A DNA stretch of 64,000 nt from Nocardia salmonicida NBRC 13393. GTDB lineage: Bacteria; Actinomycetota; Actinomycetes; Mycobacteriales; Mycobacteriaceae. The translations under genes and the position numbers were made by a program. The stretch covers positions 1-64,000 of the forward strand of contig NZ_BDBR01000008.1 of the NCBI RefSeq assembly GCF_001613085.1. The letters are read 5' to 3'. Positions 42,761-51,357 of the stretch are shown in pieces. The notes under the pieces were generated by a model that saw only the letters and a program-made list of their open reading frames with translations, made no database searches and had not been told where the DNA came from. Numbering within the stretch: the stretch's first letter is position 1; every line of letters begins with the position of its first letter.

Positions 42761-43027
42761 GTGGCGCGCAAGTACCTCGTGATGGCCGAGCGCACCCCGA
42801 AGTTCGACGCCTCGGTGATCGAACCGCACCGCACCTTCCTGCAGGATCTGCTCGCCGCGGGTCGACTCCAGGAAAGCGGCGGCTTCACCGACGGCACCGG
42901 CGGTGCCTACGTTGTCTTGGCCGAAAGCCATGCTGCCGCAACAGCGCTGGTGCACTCCGATCCGCTGCACACCACCGGTGCCTCGGACCTGACGATCCAC
43001 GAATGGGAAATCACCATTTCGGCGTGA
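42761..43027 (+). CDS. Small YciI-like protein
   Basis: This 88-residue protein has the ferredoxin-like pattern of YCII-related proteins: an initial strand (ARKYLVMAE), a helix (VIEPHRTFLQDLLAAGRLQESGGF), a strand (GGAYVVLAES), a helix and a last strand (IHEWEITIS). The function is unknown, though members may bind or process small molecules. It lies 2 bp after nusB, so it is part of the efp-nusB operon. Confidence 0.75.
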   Translation: MARKYLVMAERTPKFDASVIEPHRTFLQDLLAAGRLQESGGFTDGTGGAYVVLAESHAAATALVHSDPLHTTGASDLTIHEWEITISA

Positions 43028-43078
43028 ACCGTTCCGGACAGCCGCACGTCCGACGTGGACGTGCGGCTGTTCTGCTGT

Positions 43079-43543
43079 TCAAGTGCGGCACCGGCTTTGT
43101 CTCGTGAAACCGCTTCCGCGAGGCGTCGCAGACCTCGGCGTCATCGGCATCGACGCGGGTGTCGACCTCGAATGCCCCTGCGCCACAGGGAACTTTGCGT
43201 AGCCGAACCAAGTGTTGCCCGGATCGTTGACACACTCACCGACTTTCGCATTGAGATGAGTGCACAGGTACTTCCTGGAGCTGCTGGTGTTCTTTCGGCG
43301 ATCCCGGGAGAAGTCCAGGTCTCCCGTCGCGCATTTCTGCGTACTCCATGCGCTGGTGATGATCAACACCGCGTCGGGGTCGGTACATGCCCGTCGATGG
43401 AAGTCCCAGCCACGTCGCCCCGGATCTGTGTAGTACCCGCAATCGCCGGTTCGCTCCGTATCCGATCGCGGCGAGAGCAGACCCCAGGCCATCAAGCCGA
43501 CCGCCGCCAGCTTGCCACTGCCGCAATCGAACTCACGCATCAC
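43079..43543 (-). pseudogene. LppU-like gene with a frameshift
   Basis: The frame from GTG 43543 encodes a Cys-containing protein with the repeating pattern of the LppU/SCO3897 family (GDC...ACTDPDAVLIIT...C and YLCTHLNAKVGECVND). Near 43200-43215 the match moves to the neighbouring frame, which continues KVPCGAGAFEVDTRVDAD...VCDASRKRF. That is what the family would show after GECVN. The annotated frame after the shift is rich in Ser/Thr/Arg and looks noncoding. A clear signal peptide or lipobox is not visible, so the N-terminus may be damaged too. Local GC is lower than in flanking genes. Confidence 0.5.
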
Positions 43544-43682
43544 CGAGGATCCCGACGGCCTCCGCCGGTGGGTGTACGAGGAAACCGGCGGAGACGCGAC
43601 CGACGCTGGGTAGGCGCGGTGTCGGGTGTGCGCTGGGCACGAAGTGATCTTGCTACCTCGAGTGCGCTCGAGGTCAAGGGGT

Positions 43683-45941
43683 TCAGCGGTCGGCGTGGAC
43701 CAACGGGGCGAGGAAGCCGGTGAGCTGGGCCGCCGAGGGTTGGCCGAGGCGGCGGCCGAGGTAGTCGGGGGCGTCGGCGGCGGCTCGGCAGCGGTCCGGG
43801 TCGGTGTTGGACGGGTTGGCGGAATAGCGTTCGCCGAGCATGGTCGCCTTGGCCACCTCGCGTCCGGTGTGGAGTTCGTAGACGGCGATCTCGTAGGTGG
43901 CGCGGAAGAGGTTGACGGTGCGCCCTATCGGTGCACCGGCGGAGGGACCGTACTGGCAGGTCTGGACGAGGTCGCGCAGTTCCAGCTGCTTCATGCAGGC
44001 GATGAGCTGCACGGTCGACGGGTCGTCCGGGTTCCACGCGGTCGGATCATCCGGGTGGACCATGGCCGTGAGTTCACCGGACAGGTAGATCGGCCGTGCG
44101 CCGTCGCGCTGATAGGGCGCGGCATCAGGAAACGGCTTCTTGTCCGCGCCGCACATGCGGTCGTAGTCCGACATCTCGAATCGGCTCGCCTGTACCGCCG
44201 TGATCGCGAAGAACCCGGCCCCGAACAGGGCGATGAACAGCAGCAATGCGACACCGGGCCCGACCCGCAGTCCTCGCCTCGGCCGACTCCGCTCCCGAAC
44301 GGGGCGATTGTGCCACCGGTCGATCAGCGACGAACCGTTCCCCCGACGCCATGACCGCCACCTGTCCGACAGCGTCGGTCGCCGCGTCGTCCGGTCGTGT
44401 TCGACCCAATCCGACCAGTGCTCCGAATTCTCCCGAGGTGCTTCCGGTTCCGGGGAACGGTACGCGGGCGCGACGGCGGGGGTGTCGCGCGACGGCGAGG
44501 GAGTGCTCCACGACCCGGTCCTGCCGGTCGAGCCGGCCGAACCGATCGCGGCGGCGGTGCCAAGGGCGGCAGCCGTACCGACCGCCGCACCCGCGCCGAC
44601 CGTCGGACCGGGGGTGCTCGTAGCGGCATCCTCCCTGTCGTCCGATGTGGGTTCGTGGCGGTACGCCGAACTTTCACTCGCAGCACGTTCGCCGTCACCA
44701 GCCAACGGATCATCGATCGTGGACGATCCGGTTCCAGCGGTCGACTTGGTCAGCGAGACAACGTTTTCGGACGCTCTGTCCGATGCTTCGGCCACTTCGT
44801 CAGGGGTAGGCGAGTCCGTGTCTATCGTGTCGTCGTCGAAAGATGCGGTGGGTGCGACGCTTTCGCTGTGCGAAGCCGTGTCCGTTTCGGCCGACTCGCG
44901 TTCAGCAGCGTCGTCCGGAGACGGGTCTTTCTCGGACGAGGAGGCTTCGTTCGTCACCTGATCAGCGGGTTCGGGCCCGGATGGCGGCCGTCCGATCGCG
45001 GTGGCCGGTAGCGCCCCGCTGTCCGAATCATCAACGTGTGCAACGCTTTCCTCGCTCGAAGAAGGTGATTCCGCCACTTCCTCGGACTGTAGCGGTGTCG
45101 CGGACTCCTCGGGGCGAGATGACGTAGGGGCTCGATGGGCGAGCCTGTCGATCGCAGCGAGGAAGGCGGGTGTTGCCGCCTGGGTGACCCGTGCCGAACT
45201 GGTCGACGCCGCAGCCGGATTCGATGTGGTGTCGGAATCTGCTGTCCCTGAAGAGGAGCCGAGCTCCACGGCAGTCGGGCCGGCGGGTCGGGACGTGGTC
45301 GCCGGGTCGAGAACGGCCGGAAAACCCTGTGCCGTCAGCTCATCGGGCGACGGCAACAGGTGGCCCAGGTTCAATGCGGCGAACACCCGGGTGACGTCAT
45401 CGACGCTGAGCCGGACGGTGCGCCCGCTCTCCGCCTGGAAATGATCGTGCAGCGCGCCGACGTCATCACGATCGATCAGCACCGCACGGTACCCGTCGGC
45501 GATTCTGGTTTCCTCGATGGTGATCTCGGTGCCGGGCTGGGACACCAGCGCGATCACCGCGTTCACCCAGCCGAAGATTCCGGACTGCTGCAGCAAGCTC
45601 TTGGCGGCGAACACCTGTCGGCGCACCTGGACGAACGGATTCGGTACCCGGACGGCGTGATAGAGCGCGGCGGGCTCGCCGTCGATGGTCCACGGCCCAT
45701 TCGGTGGGGTGGCGAGAGTGCCTTCCTGACGGGCGGTGAAACCCTTCACCTCCACGATGGTCACGCTCTGCGGCGTGCACACCAACGCGTCGACCTCGAC
45801 CGACCCGCCCCGGCTCTCCGGCACATGGCAGCGGAACACGGCGACGCCGCCCGCCCGAAACGCCTGGTCACGGAGGGCCGCGCCGACGATCTGTTCCGCG
45901 CCTTCGAGTTCGCTCTCGTCCGCGACAACGACGATCACCAC
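43683..45941 (-). CDS. NERD-domain protein with low-complexity linker and a membrane anchor
   Basis: This 752-residue protein has an N-terminal NERD (nuclease-related) domain (about residues 10-200): VEVDALVCTPQSVTIVEVKGF carries the D...EVK catalytic pattern. A 300-residue Ser/Thr/Glu/Asp/Ala-rich linker follows, then Arg-rich sequence, one membrane segment (about 558-580) and a 168-residue C-terminal domain with four Cys that would lie outside. NERD domains are thought to be DNA-acting nucleases, so the likely cytoplasmic nuclease half is tied to an extracytoplasmic domain. Physiological role unknown. Confidence 0.8.
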   Translation of the reverse strand: MVIVVVADESELEGAEQIVGAALRDQAFRAGGVAVFRCHVPESRGGSVEVDALVCTPQSVTIVEVKGFTARQEGTLATPPNGPWTIDGEPAALYHAVRVPNPFVQVRRQVFAAKSLLQQSGIFGWVNAVIALVSQPGTEITIEETRIADGYRAVLIDRDDVGALHDHFQAESGRTVRLSVDDVTRVFAALNLGHLLPSPDELTAQGFPAVLDPATTSRPAGPTAVELGSSSGTADSDTTSNPAAASTSSARVTQAATPAFLAAIDRLAHRAPTSSRPEESATPLQSEEVAESPSSSEESVAHVDDSDSGALPATAIGRPPSGPEPADQVTNEASSSEKDPSPDDAAERESAETDTASHSESVAPTASFDDDTIDTDSPTPDEVAEASDRASENVVSLTKSTAGTGSSTIDDPLAGDGERAASESSAYRHEPTSDDREDAATSTPGPTVGAGAAVGTAAALGTAAAIGSAGSTGRTGSWSTPSPSRDTPAVAPAYRSPEPEAPRENSEHWSDWVEHDRTTRRPTLSDRWRSWRRGNGSSLIDRWHNRPVRERSRPRRGLRVGPGVALLLFIALFGAGFFAITAVQASRFEMSDYDRMCGADKKPFPDAAPYQRDGARPIYLSGELTAMVHPDDPTAWNPDDPSTVQLIACMKQLELRDLVQTCQYGPSAGAPIGRTVNLFRATYEIAVYELHTGREVAKATMLGERYSANPSNTDPDRCRAAADAPDYLGRRLGQPSAAQLTGFLAPLVHADR

Positions 45942-46592
45942 GACCCCCTGTGCACCTGACTGCGGACTTCTACCAGGATACGGCCTCCACTAGCCGTATC
46001 GAAACCGAATCCTGTTGCTGAGCAACGCCTTCGGCAATGTCGATTACCGATCTCGCCACGGCGCCCCCGTGTTTCGACCTACCGCCGATGCCTCGCCGAC
46101 CGGCCGAACCCGTTCTCGTGGCGGCTCGGGGACCTGACCTGCCGCCAGGACCAGCCCCGCCGATGCATTCGACGCCCGCATGTGCGGCAGAAGTGAACTC
46201 CCCATGCCCGGAATCCTACGGCCAGCCACCGACAATCCGCCATGTCAACGTATCCCTCAGTCACGCACAACCCGCCAACCGGGCATAGTCCCTGGCCCCG
46301 TCACGGCGACGAACCGCTGTCACATGATCGAACCCCGCGGGCGTTGCTGCTCGACGCCGGTGCGTGGCGTCGCGGTGTCGGTAGCGGCGGAGTGAACGCC
46401 GATTCGGCTGTATCCGACGAACTCATGGCGGGTTCGGTCGATCCGATGCTTGCGGTGAGGAGGCTGAGACCGGTGGTCGGTCATGGGACACCGCGGATTG
46501 ACCCGTTCGTCGGGTGTCGCCGATGATGGTTGCGGGCGAATGCGGGGACGTCCGATTCAGCGCTCGGCACCGGAATTCAATGAGGAGCGTCT
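45942..46592. other. Gene-free stretch
   Basis: In these 651 bp I see no convincing gene. Short open frames on both strands lack ribosome-binding sites and recognisable motifs. A small GTTGCTGAGCAAC hairpin lies near 46013-46025. The promoters of the NERD gene (leftward) and the hydrolase gene (rightward; GAGGAG-like purines before 46593) must be here. Confidence 0.5.
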
Positions 46593-47825
46593 ATGGACAC
46601 CGATGTCAGCGTCGCCCTGAGCGATGTCACTGTGCGGGCCACTGTCACCGGCGCGGGACCGACGGTGCTGTTGCTCCACGCGGGTGGTGAGGATCGCCGT
46701 GTGTGGGCACCGATCTCGGCACGCCTCGCCGAAGGTGGGTTGCGAACGGTGGCCTACGACCTGCGCGGTCACGGCGAGAGCACCGGGCAGGCGACAACTC
46801 TTCGGGCGCTGCGCGACGACGTGATCGAGATGGTGCTGCGTGAGCCGACGCCGATCGTCGTGGTGGGAGCCTCGATCGGCGGGCTGGCCGCCATCGCCGC
46901 CCTCGCCGAACCGACTGTCGCGCAACGTGTCGTCGGCCTGGTTCTCGTGGATGTCGTGGCCTGGCCCGATCCGGATCGGGTCCGCGCATGGCTCGGTGAT
47001 CTCGGGCTGGGCGATCGCCGGGCCGATCTCGTGGAAGACACTCTGACGTGGGGCCCGCGACTGCAGGCGACGGCCGCGGCGTCGGACCTGCCCATCCTGC
47101 TCGTGCATGCCGAACGCTCACCGCTCAGCGCCGCCGATGTGGACCGGTTCCGCGCGGCGAACCCTCGGGTCACCGTCACCGAGTTGTCAGATGTCGGCCA
47201 CCTCGTGGCGCGGGAAGCTCCAGAGGAACTGGCCCGCATTCTGTCGGTCTGCGTCCCCAGCTGGCTGGCCGCCGACCCGGTCGTGCGCGGTGCGTTCGAA
47301 TTCCAACGCACTCTCGGGACGGAACACATCGAACATCCCGGCGGGACGTTGCACGCGCATCTGCATCGGGTGCACGCCCTCGCGGTCGAATGGAACGCCG
47401 CGCCACGTGCCCAGCTGGCGGCGATCTGTCACGCGTCATATGGCACCGACGGTTTCGCGCATGCCCTGCTTCCCACCGAGGATCGCGGGCGTCTGCGCGC
47501 CGTCATCGGGGCCGATGCGGAGGCGCTGGTGTACCTCTACGGCGCCTGCGATCGTGAGCGGACATACCGAGACCTCGGGCAGCGACCGTTGACCGTGATC
47601 GACCGGTTCACCGGTGAGTCGAGGGCGATCGAAGGGGCGGATCTGCGCGATTTCGCGGAGCTGACGATTGTCAACGAGCTCGATGTGGCACGCCATGCGA
47701 GCCTGTCGGCATCCACTCGCGAAGGCATCCGGGACCTCGTCCGCGCGCTGGCGAGCTACGCCCCCACCGTGGCGGCGCGAGCCCTCGCCGACCCCCGAGA
47801 CGGTGGCCTGCCGACCACCGCGTAG
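46593..47825 (+). CDS. Alpha/beta-hydrolase fused to a DUF6817-like domain
   Basis: This 410-residue protein has an alpha/beta-hydrolase domain (residues 1-230): LLLHAGGEDRRVW oxyanion region, AYDLRGHGES, nucleophile S94 in GASIGG, and a late SDVGHLV His. Residues about 235-340 form a second domain with LGTEHIEHPGGTLHAHLHRVHAL and CHASYGTDGF, matching the DUF6817 pattern of an HD-like helical metal domain. The first part would hydrolyse an ester or related bond; the second may be a metal-dependent enzyme. The substrate is unknown. The two domains are normally separate proteins, so this fusion suggests linked steps. Confidence 0.75.
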   Translation: MDTDVSVALSDVTVRATVTGAGPTVLLLHAGGEDRRVWAPISARLAEGGLRTVAYDLRGHGESTGQATTLRALRDDVIEMVLREPTPIVVVGASIGGLAAIAALAEPTVAQRVVGLVLVDVVAWPDPDRVRAWLGDLGLGDRRADLVEDTLTWGPRLQATAAASDLPILLVHAERSPLSAADVDRFRAANPRVTVTELSDVGHLVAREAPEELARILSVCVPSWLAADPVVRGAFEFQRTLGTEHIEHPGGTLHAHLHRVHALAVEWNAAPRAQLAAICHASYGTDGFAHALLPTEDRGRLRAVIGADAEALVYLYGACDRERTYRDLGQRPLTVIDRFTGESRAIEGADLRDFAELTIVNELDVARHASLSASTREGIRDLVRALASYAPTVAARALADPRDGGLPTTA

Positions 47826-47846
47826 CGGCTGTCGGGGGGTCGGTGT

Positions 47847-48470
47847 TCACCGGACGCCGCGCGGGCGGAACTGGATGCTGATGCGGGGTCCGACGGGGCG
47901 CGCGGTCTTGGGAACCGCGTGCTCCCAGGCGCGCTGACACGCGCCACCCATCACCAACAGGTCCCCATGTCCCGCCGTGAACCGCACACTCGCACCGCCA
48001 CCGCGCGGCCGCAGCAGCAGCGAGCGCGGCGCCCCGACCGACACGATCGCGACCATCGTGTCGTGGGTGGCGCCGCGGCCGATCGTGTCCCCGTGCCAGG
48101 CGACGCTGTCGCGGCCGTCGCGATAGAAGCACAGCCCGGCCGTCAGGAACGGTTCACCGAGCTCGGCCGCGTAGTGCGCGGAGAGCGCCGCCCGCGCATC
48201 GACCAGAATGTGATCGGGCAGCGGATCGTTCTCCCCGAAGAACGACACCAGCCGCGGCACGTCGACCACCCGGTCGTACATCGGCCTGCGTTCGGCATGC
48301 CACGGCACCCGCTCGGCCAACCGATCGAACAGCTGACTCGCGCCGCTGAGCCAGCCGGGTATCACATCGACCCAGCTCGTGGCATCGAGCTGGGTGCGCC
48401 GGATCGCCTCGATCGAACCCAGGGCAATCGCATCACCGTCGAACAGTGAACCTTGCAGGGGCAGCGACAT
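47847..48470 (-). CDS. alkB: AlkB-type 2-oxoglutarate/Fe(II) dioxygenase
   Basis: This 207-residue protein has the AlkB jelly-roll. The iron ligands are H and D in SVAWHGDTIGR and a later H in WEHAVPK; GPRISIQFRPR supplies the 2-oxoglutarate-binding Arg residues. It would oxidatively demethylate alkylated bases. A LexA-like box lies 22 bp upstream of the ATG, suggesting SOS control instead of, or in addition to, Ada control. Confidence 0.9.
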   Translation of the reverse strand: MSLPLQGSLFDGDAIALGSIEAIRRTQLDATSWVDVIPGWLSGASQLFDRLAERVPWHAERRPMYDRVVDVPRLVSFFGENDPLPDHILVDARAALSAHYAAELGEPFLTAGLCFYRDGRDSVAWHGDTIGRGATHDTMVAIVSVGAPRSLLLRPRGGGASVRFTAGHGDLLVMGGACQRAWEHAVPKTARPVGPRISIQFRPRGVR

Positions 48471-48491
48471 GAGCGACAGTCTACAACGTGT

Positions 48492-48507
48492 TCGAATGTA
48501 TGTTCGA
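48492..48507. promoter_or_regulatory. LexA-like box upstream of alkB
   Basis: TCGAATGTATGTTCGA matches the actinobacterial SOS box (TCGAAC, four bases, GTTCGA) with one change (T for C at position 6). It is 22 bp before the alkB start and 15 bp after the end of the HxlR-type gene, well placed to control alkB. Confidence 0.65.
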
Positions 48508-48521
48508 TAGATGGTGTTCGA

Positions 48522-48902
48522 TCAGGAGTCTTGCGGACGCAAGGCTGCCAAGGTGTCGCCGGTCCGATAGAGCTCGAGGAGAAGTGGCCGCAGCGCCCGG
48601 CCGCGATCGGTGAGGGCGTAACTCGTGCGCACGGGGAAGCCGCGGTGCGTCCGTCGCTCGACCAGTGCGCGTGCTTCGAGGTCGCGGAGACGGTCGGTCA
48701 GCACTTTGGCGCTGAGCGACGGCAGCCGGTCCCGTAACTCGCCGAACGAGAGCGGCCCACTCATGAGTTCGCGCAGAACCAGAGTTGTCCAGCGGCCGGA
48801 GATGGCGGCCAGGGTGACCTCGACGGGGCAGTCAGGTTCCGGCGCGCGGGTTCGCCCGCGGTCGTCGGGCACGAGCTCGTCGTCCCAGCCCGCGTCGGTC
48901 AC
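48522..48902 (-). CDS. HxlR-family transcriptional regulator
   Basis: This protein of about 126 residues is a winged-helix HxlR regulator with the diagnostic CPVEVTLAAISGRWTTLVLRELMSGPLSFGELRDRLP and a beta-wing at ERRTHRGFPVRTSYALTDRG. The near-N-terminal Cys can be redox- or electrophile-sensing in the family. It is divergent from the SnoaL-like gene, which is its likely target. The GTG at 48902 is chosen because an upstream ATG at 48950 would make the two divergent genes overlap. Neither start has a strong ribosome-binding site. Confidence 0.82.
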   Translation of the reverse strand: MTDAGWDDELVPDDRGRTRAPEPDCPVEVTLAAISGRWTTLVLRELMSGPLSFGELRDRLPSLSAKVLTDRLRDLEARALVERRTHRGFPVRTSYALTDRGRALRPLLLELYRTGDTLAALRPQDS

Positions 48903-48941
48903 CGTTTGGTTGCCTACGCGCGGGCCGAGTTGGCTGTCGCT

Positions 48942-49349
48942 ATGACCCATACCAGTTCTCGTCACAACCCCACTGTCGCCCTCACTGTCGACCCGAGGCA
49001 ACATCCCGCGGTGTTCGCGGCCCGCTTCAACACCTTCGACTCGGACTCGCTCGCCGAGGTGTACACCGACGACGCCGTATTCGTGCCGGAACCGGGCAGC
49101 GAGGTCACCGGGCCCGCGTTGCGCGCGGCCAATGCCGAGTTCCTCGCCCTGGGCCTGCCTATCCGAGTAAGCCCGCGCCACACGTACGTCGCGGGAGATA
49201 TCGCGTTGCTCATCGTCGACTGGGAGATCGACGGCACCGGCCCGGACGGCGAGCCGGTCCACGTATCGGGAACCGCCACGGACGTCGCCCGTCGCGACGC
49301 CGACGGCTTCTGGCGCTACGTCATCGACAATCCGTTCGGTGTCGCCTGA
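48942..49349 (+). CDS. SnoaL-like / NTF2-like protein
   Basis: This 135-residue protein has the cone-shaped NTF2/SnoaL pattern: an N-terminal helix (AVFAARFNTFDSDSLAEVYTDDAVFVPEPG), strands, and the closing DADGFWRYVIDNPFG typical of DUF4440/SnoaL-type proteins. It could be a small isomerase, hydrolase or binding protein; the substrate is unknown. It lies divergent from an HxlR regulator that may control it. Confidence 0.75.
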   Translation: MTHTSSRHNPTVALTVDPRQHPAVFAARFNTFDSDSLAEVYTDDAVFVPEPGSEVTGPALRAANAEFLALGLPIRVSPRHTYVAGDIALLIVDWEIDGTGPDGEPVHVSGTATDVARRDADGFWRYVIDNPFGVA

Positions 49350-49394
49350 AGCCGGCGACCTATGATCGGCAACCGTTCCGCACGGACTACCGGC

Positions 49395-49620
49395 TCAGTC
49401 CTGGCCGGTGACCGCGATCCAGATGGCGGCGGGTCGTCGTCGGTACACCGGTGAGTCGCTGAGGCCGGTCGTGTGCGCGGCGACGGCGTCCCGGACGATG
49501 TCGCCGCGCTCATCGCGGACACCTTGCGCTTCGAGGAATTCGGCCGCGAGATCCGCACCGTCGATCTCGAATCGTTGTGTGCCGTTGGCAGGACACTCGA
49601 GGAATCCGGTCACGTGAAGG
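49395..49620 (-). pseudogene. C-terminal fragment of an HD-domain (cyanamide-hydratase-like) protein
   Basis: About 70 residues read RFEIDGADLAAEFLEAQG...IVRDAVAAHTTGL...RRRPAAIWIA, which fits the part of HD-domain hydratase/phosphohydrolase proteins after the HD motif (RFEVDGADAARxFL...DAIALHT). There is no full HD motif upstream in frame, and the frame stops right after the RRRPA segment instead of continuing. It is probably a decayed remnant in the 295-bp gap. Family recognition is from memory of the motif and should be treated as moderate. Confidence 0.4.
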
Positions 49621-49644
49621 TGGTGATCCGAGCCGCCGGGATCG

Positions 49645-50610
49645 TCACGGCCGCAACAGAACGGTGCCGAAGGCGGCCCGGTCCTCGAGCATTCGGTGCG
49701 CGTCCGCGGCACCGGCGAGGGGGAGGACCGAATGTACCGCGGGTGTCAGTAGTCCCTGTGCCGTAGCCGTGAGCGCCGCCGACCGCTGCCGGGCGACTTC
49801 GCCGAGCCATGCGCTGCCCGCGCAGCCGGTGAGCGTGAGCCCGCGCAGGATCAGATCGGTGACGCCCAGCTGTGCGGGTGCGCCGTCGAGCCAGCCGTAG
49901 CTGAGAATCCGGCCGCGCAGTGGCGTGATCCGGTCGAGCAGTGGGATGAGTGAATCGCCTCCGATGGAATCGAATACGACGTCGACCGTGCCGCCCGCGA
50001 GCAGGTCGGCCAGCTTGTCCGCCCAGTCGGGCGCGGTGTGGTCGAGCACTTCGTGCGCACCGTTGTCGCGGGCGAGGCGGGCTTTCTGTTCCCCGCCCGC
50101 GGTGCCGATGACGCGCACGCCCGCGGCGGCGCACAGCTGGGCGAGACGGCCGCCGACGCCGGTCGCCGCTGCTTCGATCAGCACGGTCTCGCCTGCGGCG
50201 ACCGCCGCGGTCTGCATCAGGGCCAGCGCCACCGACCCTGACATCAGGATCGCGGCGGCGTGCTCGGTGGTCAGACCCTCCGGAATCACCGTCACCGAAT
50301 CGGCTTCGGCGACAACGAGTTCGGCATAGGATCCGAACCCGCTGGTCGACGCGACCACCCGCGCGCCGAGCAATCCTCGATCTACGCCCGCGCCCAGATC
50401 GACCACAGTGCCCGCCGCCTGGAATCCGAAGACCTCGGGCAGTGGTGCGGGAAAGGGGAACGCGCCGGCCCGGACCTTGGTCTCCGGGTACAGCACCGGC
50501 ACCACCTCCGTCCGGACGACGACCTGCCCGTCGCCCGGACGAGGTTCGCCGACCTCACGCGCGACCAGGACCTCGGGTGCGCCGGTCTCTGTCATTACGA
50601 TTGCCTGCAT
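49645..50610 (-). CDS. Zinc-type alcohol dehydrogenase / quinone oxidoreductase-like enzyme
   Basis: This 321-residue protein of the MDR superfamily has an N-terminal GroES-like domain and a Rossmann domain with VLIEAAATGVGGRLAQLCAAAG. The zinc-ligand Cys residues of classical ADHs are not visible, so it is most like quinone oxidoreductases (QOR), using NADPH. It is divergent from a TetR gene, with a long inverted repeat at 50622-50673 between them, so it is the likely regulated target. Confidence 0.87.
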   Translation of the reverse strand: MQAIVMTETGAPEVLVAREVGEPRPGDGQVVVRTEVVPVLYPETKVRAGAFPFPAPLPEVFGFQAAGTVVDLGAGVDRGLLGARVVASTSGFGSYAELVVAEADSVTVIPEGLTTEHAAAILMSGSVALALMQTAAVAAGETVLIEAAATGVGGRLAQLCAAAGVRVIGTAGGEQKARLARDNGAHEVLDHTAPDWADKLADLLAGGTVDVVFDSIGGDSLIPLLDRITPLRGRILSYGWLDGAPAQLGVTDLILRGLTLTGCAGSAWLGEVARQRSAALTATAQGLLTPAVHSVLPLAGAADAHRMLEDRAAFGTVLLRP

Positions 50611-50621
50611 CAGAACTCCAT

Positions 50622-50673
50622 AAGTTGACTGCCGGTCCAGATATCTCGAACGATATGGACCGGCGGTCAACTT
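50622..50673. promoter_or_regulatory. Long inverted repeat, probable TetR operator
   Basis: AAGTTGACTGCCGGTCCA (50622-50639) and TGGACCGGCGGTCAACTT (50656-50673) are inverted copies, 17 of 18 positions matching, with a 16-bp spacer. It sits between the oxidoreductase start (50610) and the divergent TetR start (50709). Each arm contains a TTGAC -35-like element, so a bound repressor would cover both promoters. Confidence 0.7.
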
Positions 50674-50708
50674 GTCAACGATCGGCGGGTGCCGAGAAAG
50701 CGGGTGCG

Positions 50709-51284
50709 ATGACCGACCGACGTCCCACCGAACGCGCCGACGCGGCGCGCAACCGTCGAGCGATCCTCGATGCCACCGCCACGCTGCTGGCCGAACACGG
50801 CGCGGCCGGGGTGACGATGGACCGCGTGGCGGCGGCGGCGGGCGTCGGGAAGGGCACCATCTTCCACCGGTTCGGCAGCCGCGCGGGCCTGCTCTACGAG
50901 CTCGTCGCCGAGGGCGCTGTCGCGCTGATGGCGGCGGTCTCGAGCGGCCCGCCACCCCTGGGACCCGGCGCGGCGGCGACCGATCGGCTACTGGCCTTCT
51001 TCGACGCCATGACGAGTCTGGTCACCGACGACGTGGAGTTGATCGCGGCCTATCAGGCGATGCCGCCGCATCCGCGCAGCGCCGAATTCCATACGTTCTG
51101 GGCTCAGCACATCGGCACGCTCCTACGTGAGGTCCGGCCCGATATCGACGCCGACACCGTGGGCGCACTGTTGTTGTCGACTGTCGGCGGGGAACTAGCT
51201 CAGCACATGGCCAGAGCAGGAGAAGTCGACCGATTGCGCTCGGCGATCGAGGAACTGGTTCGTTCGGTTCTGCGCGTTCCCTGA
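50709..51284 (+). CDS. TetR-family regulator
   Basis: This 191-residue protein has a TetR-type N-terminal HTH (RRAILDATATLLAEHGAAGVTMDRVAAAAGVGKGTIFHRFGSRAGLLYELV) followed by a helical ligand-binding domain. It is divergent from the quinone-oxidoreductase-like gene and probably represses it and itself through the inverted repeat between them. The ligand is unknown. ATG at 50709 starts just ahead of the HTH. Confidence 0.9.
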   Translation: MTDRRPTERADAARNRRAILDATATLLAEHGAAGVTMDRVAAAAGVGKGTIFHRFGSRAGLLYELVAEGAVALMAAVSSGPPPLGPGAAATDRLLAFFDAMTSLVTDDVELIAAYQAMPPHPRSAEFHTFWAQHIGTLLREVRPDIDADTVGALLLSTVGGELAQHMARAGEVDRLRSAIEELVRSVLRVP

Positions 51285-51357
51285 GCGCGTTGTTCGCGGT
51301 TACCGCGGAAGCGGCACTGTCACACGAAGTCCGCCGGTCGCCGCTACGCTGCGACAG

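Noticed and set aside
46079..46526. Short ORFs on both strands in the gap before the hydrolase gene (including one with a CRTCG pattern)
   Set aside because: No ribosome-binding sites, no conserved domain and poor codon bias; not supported as genes.
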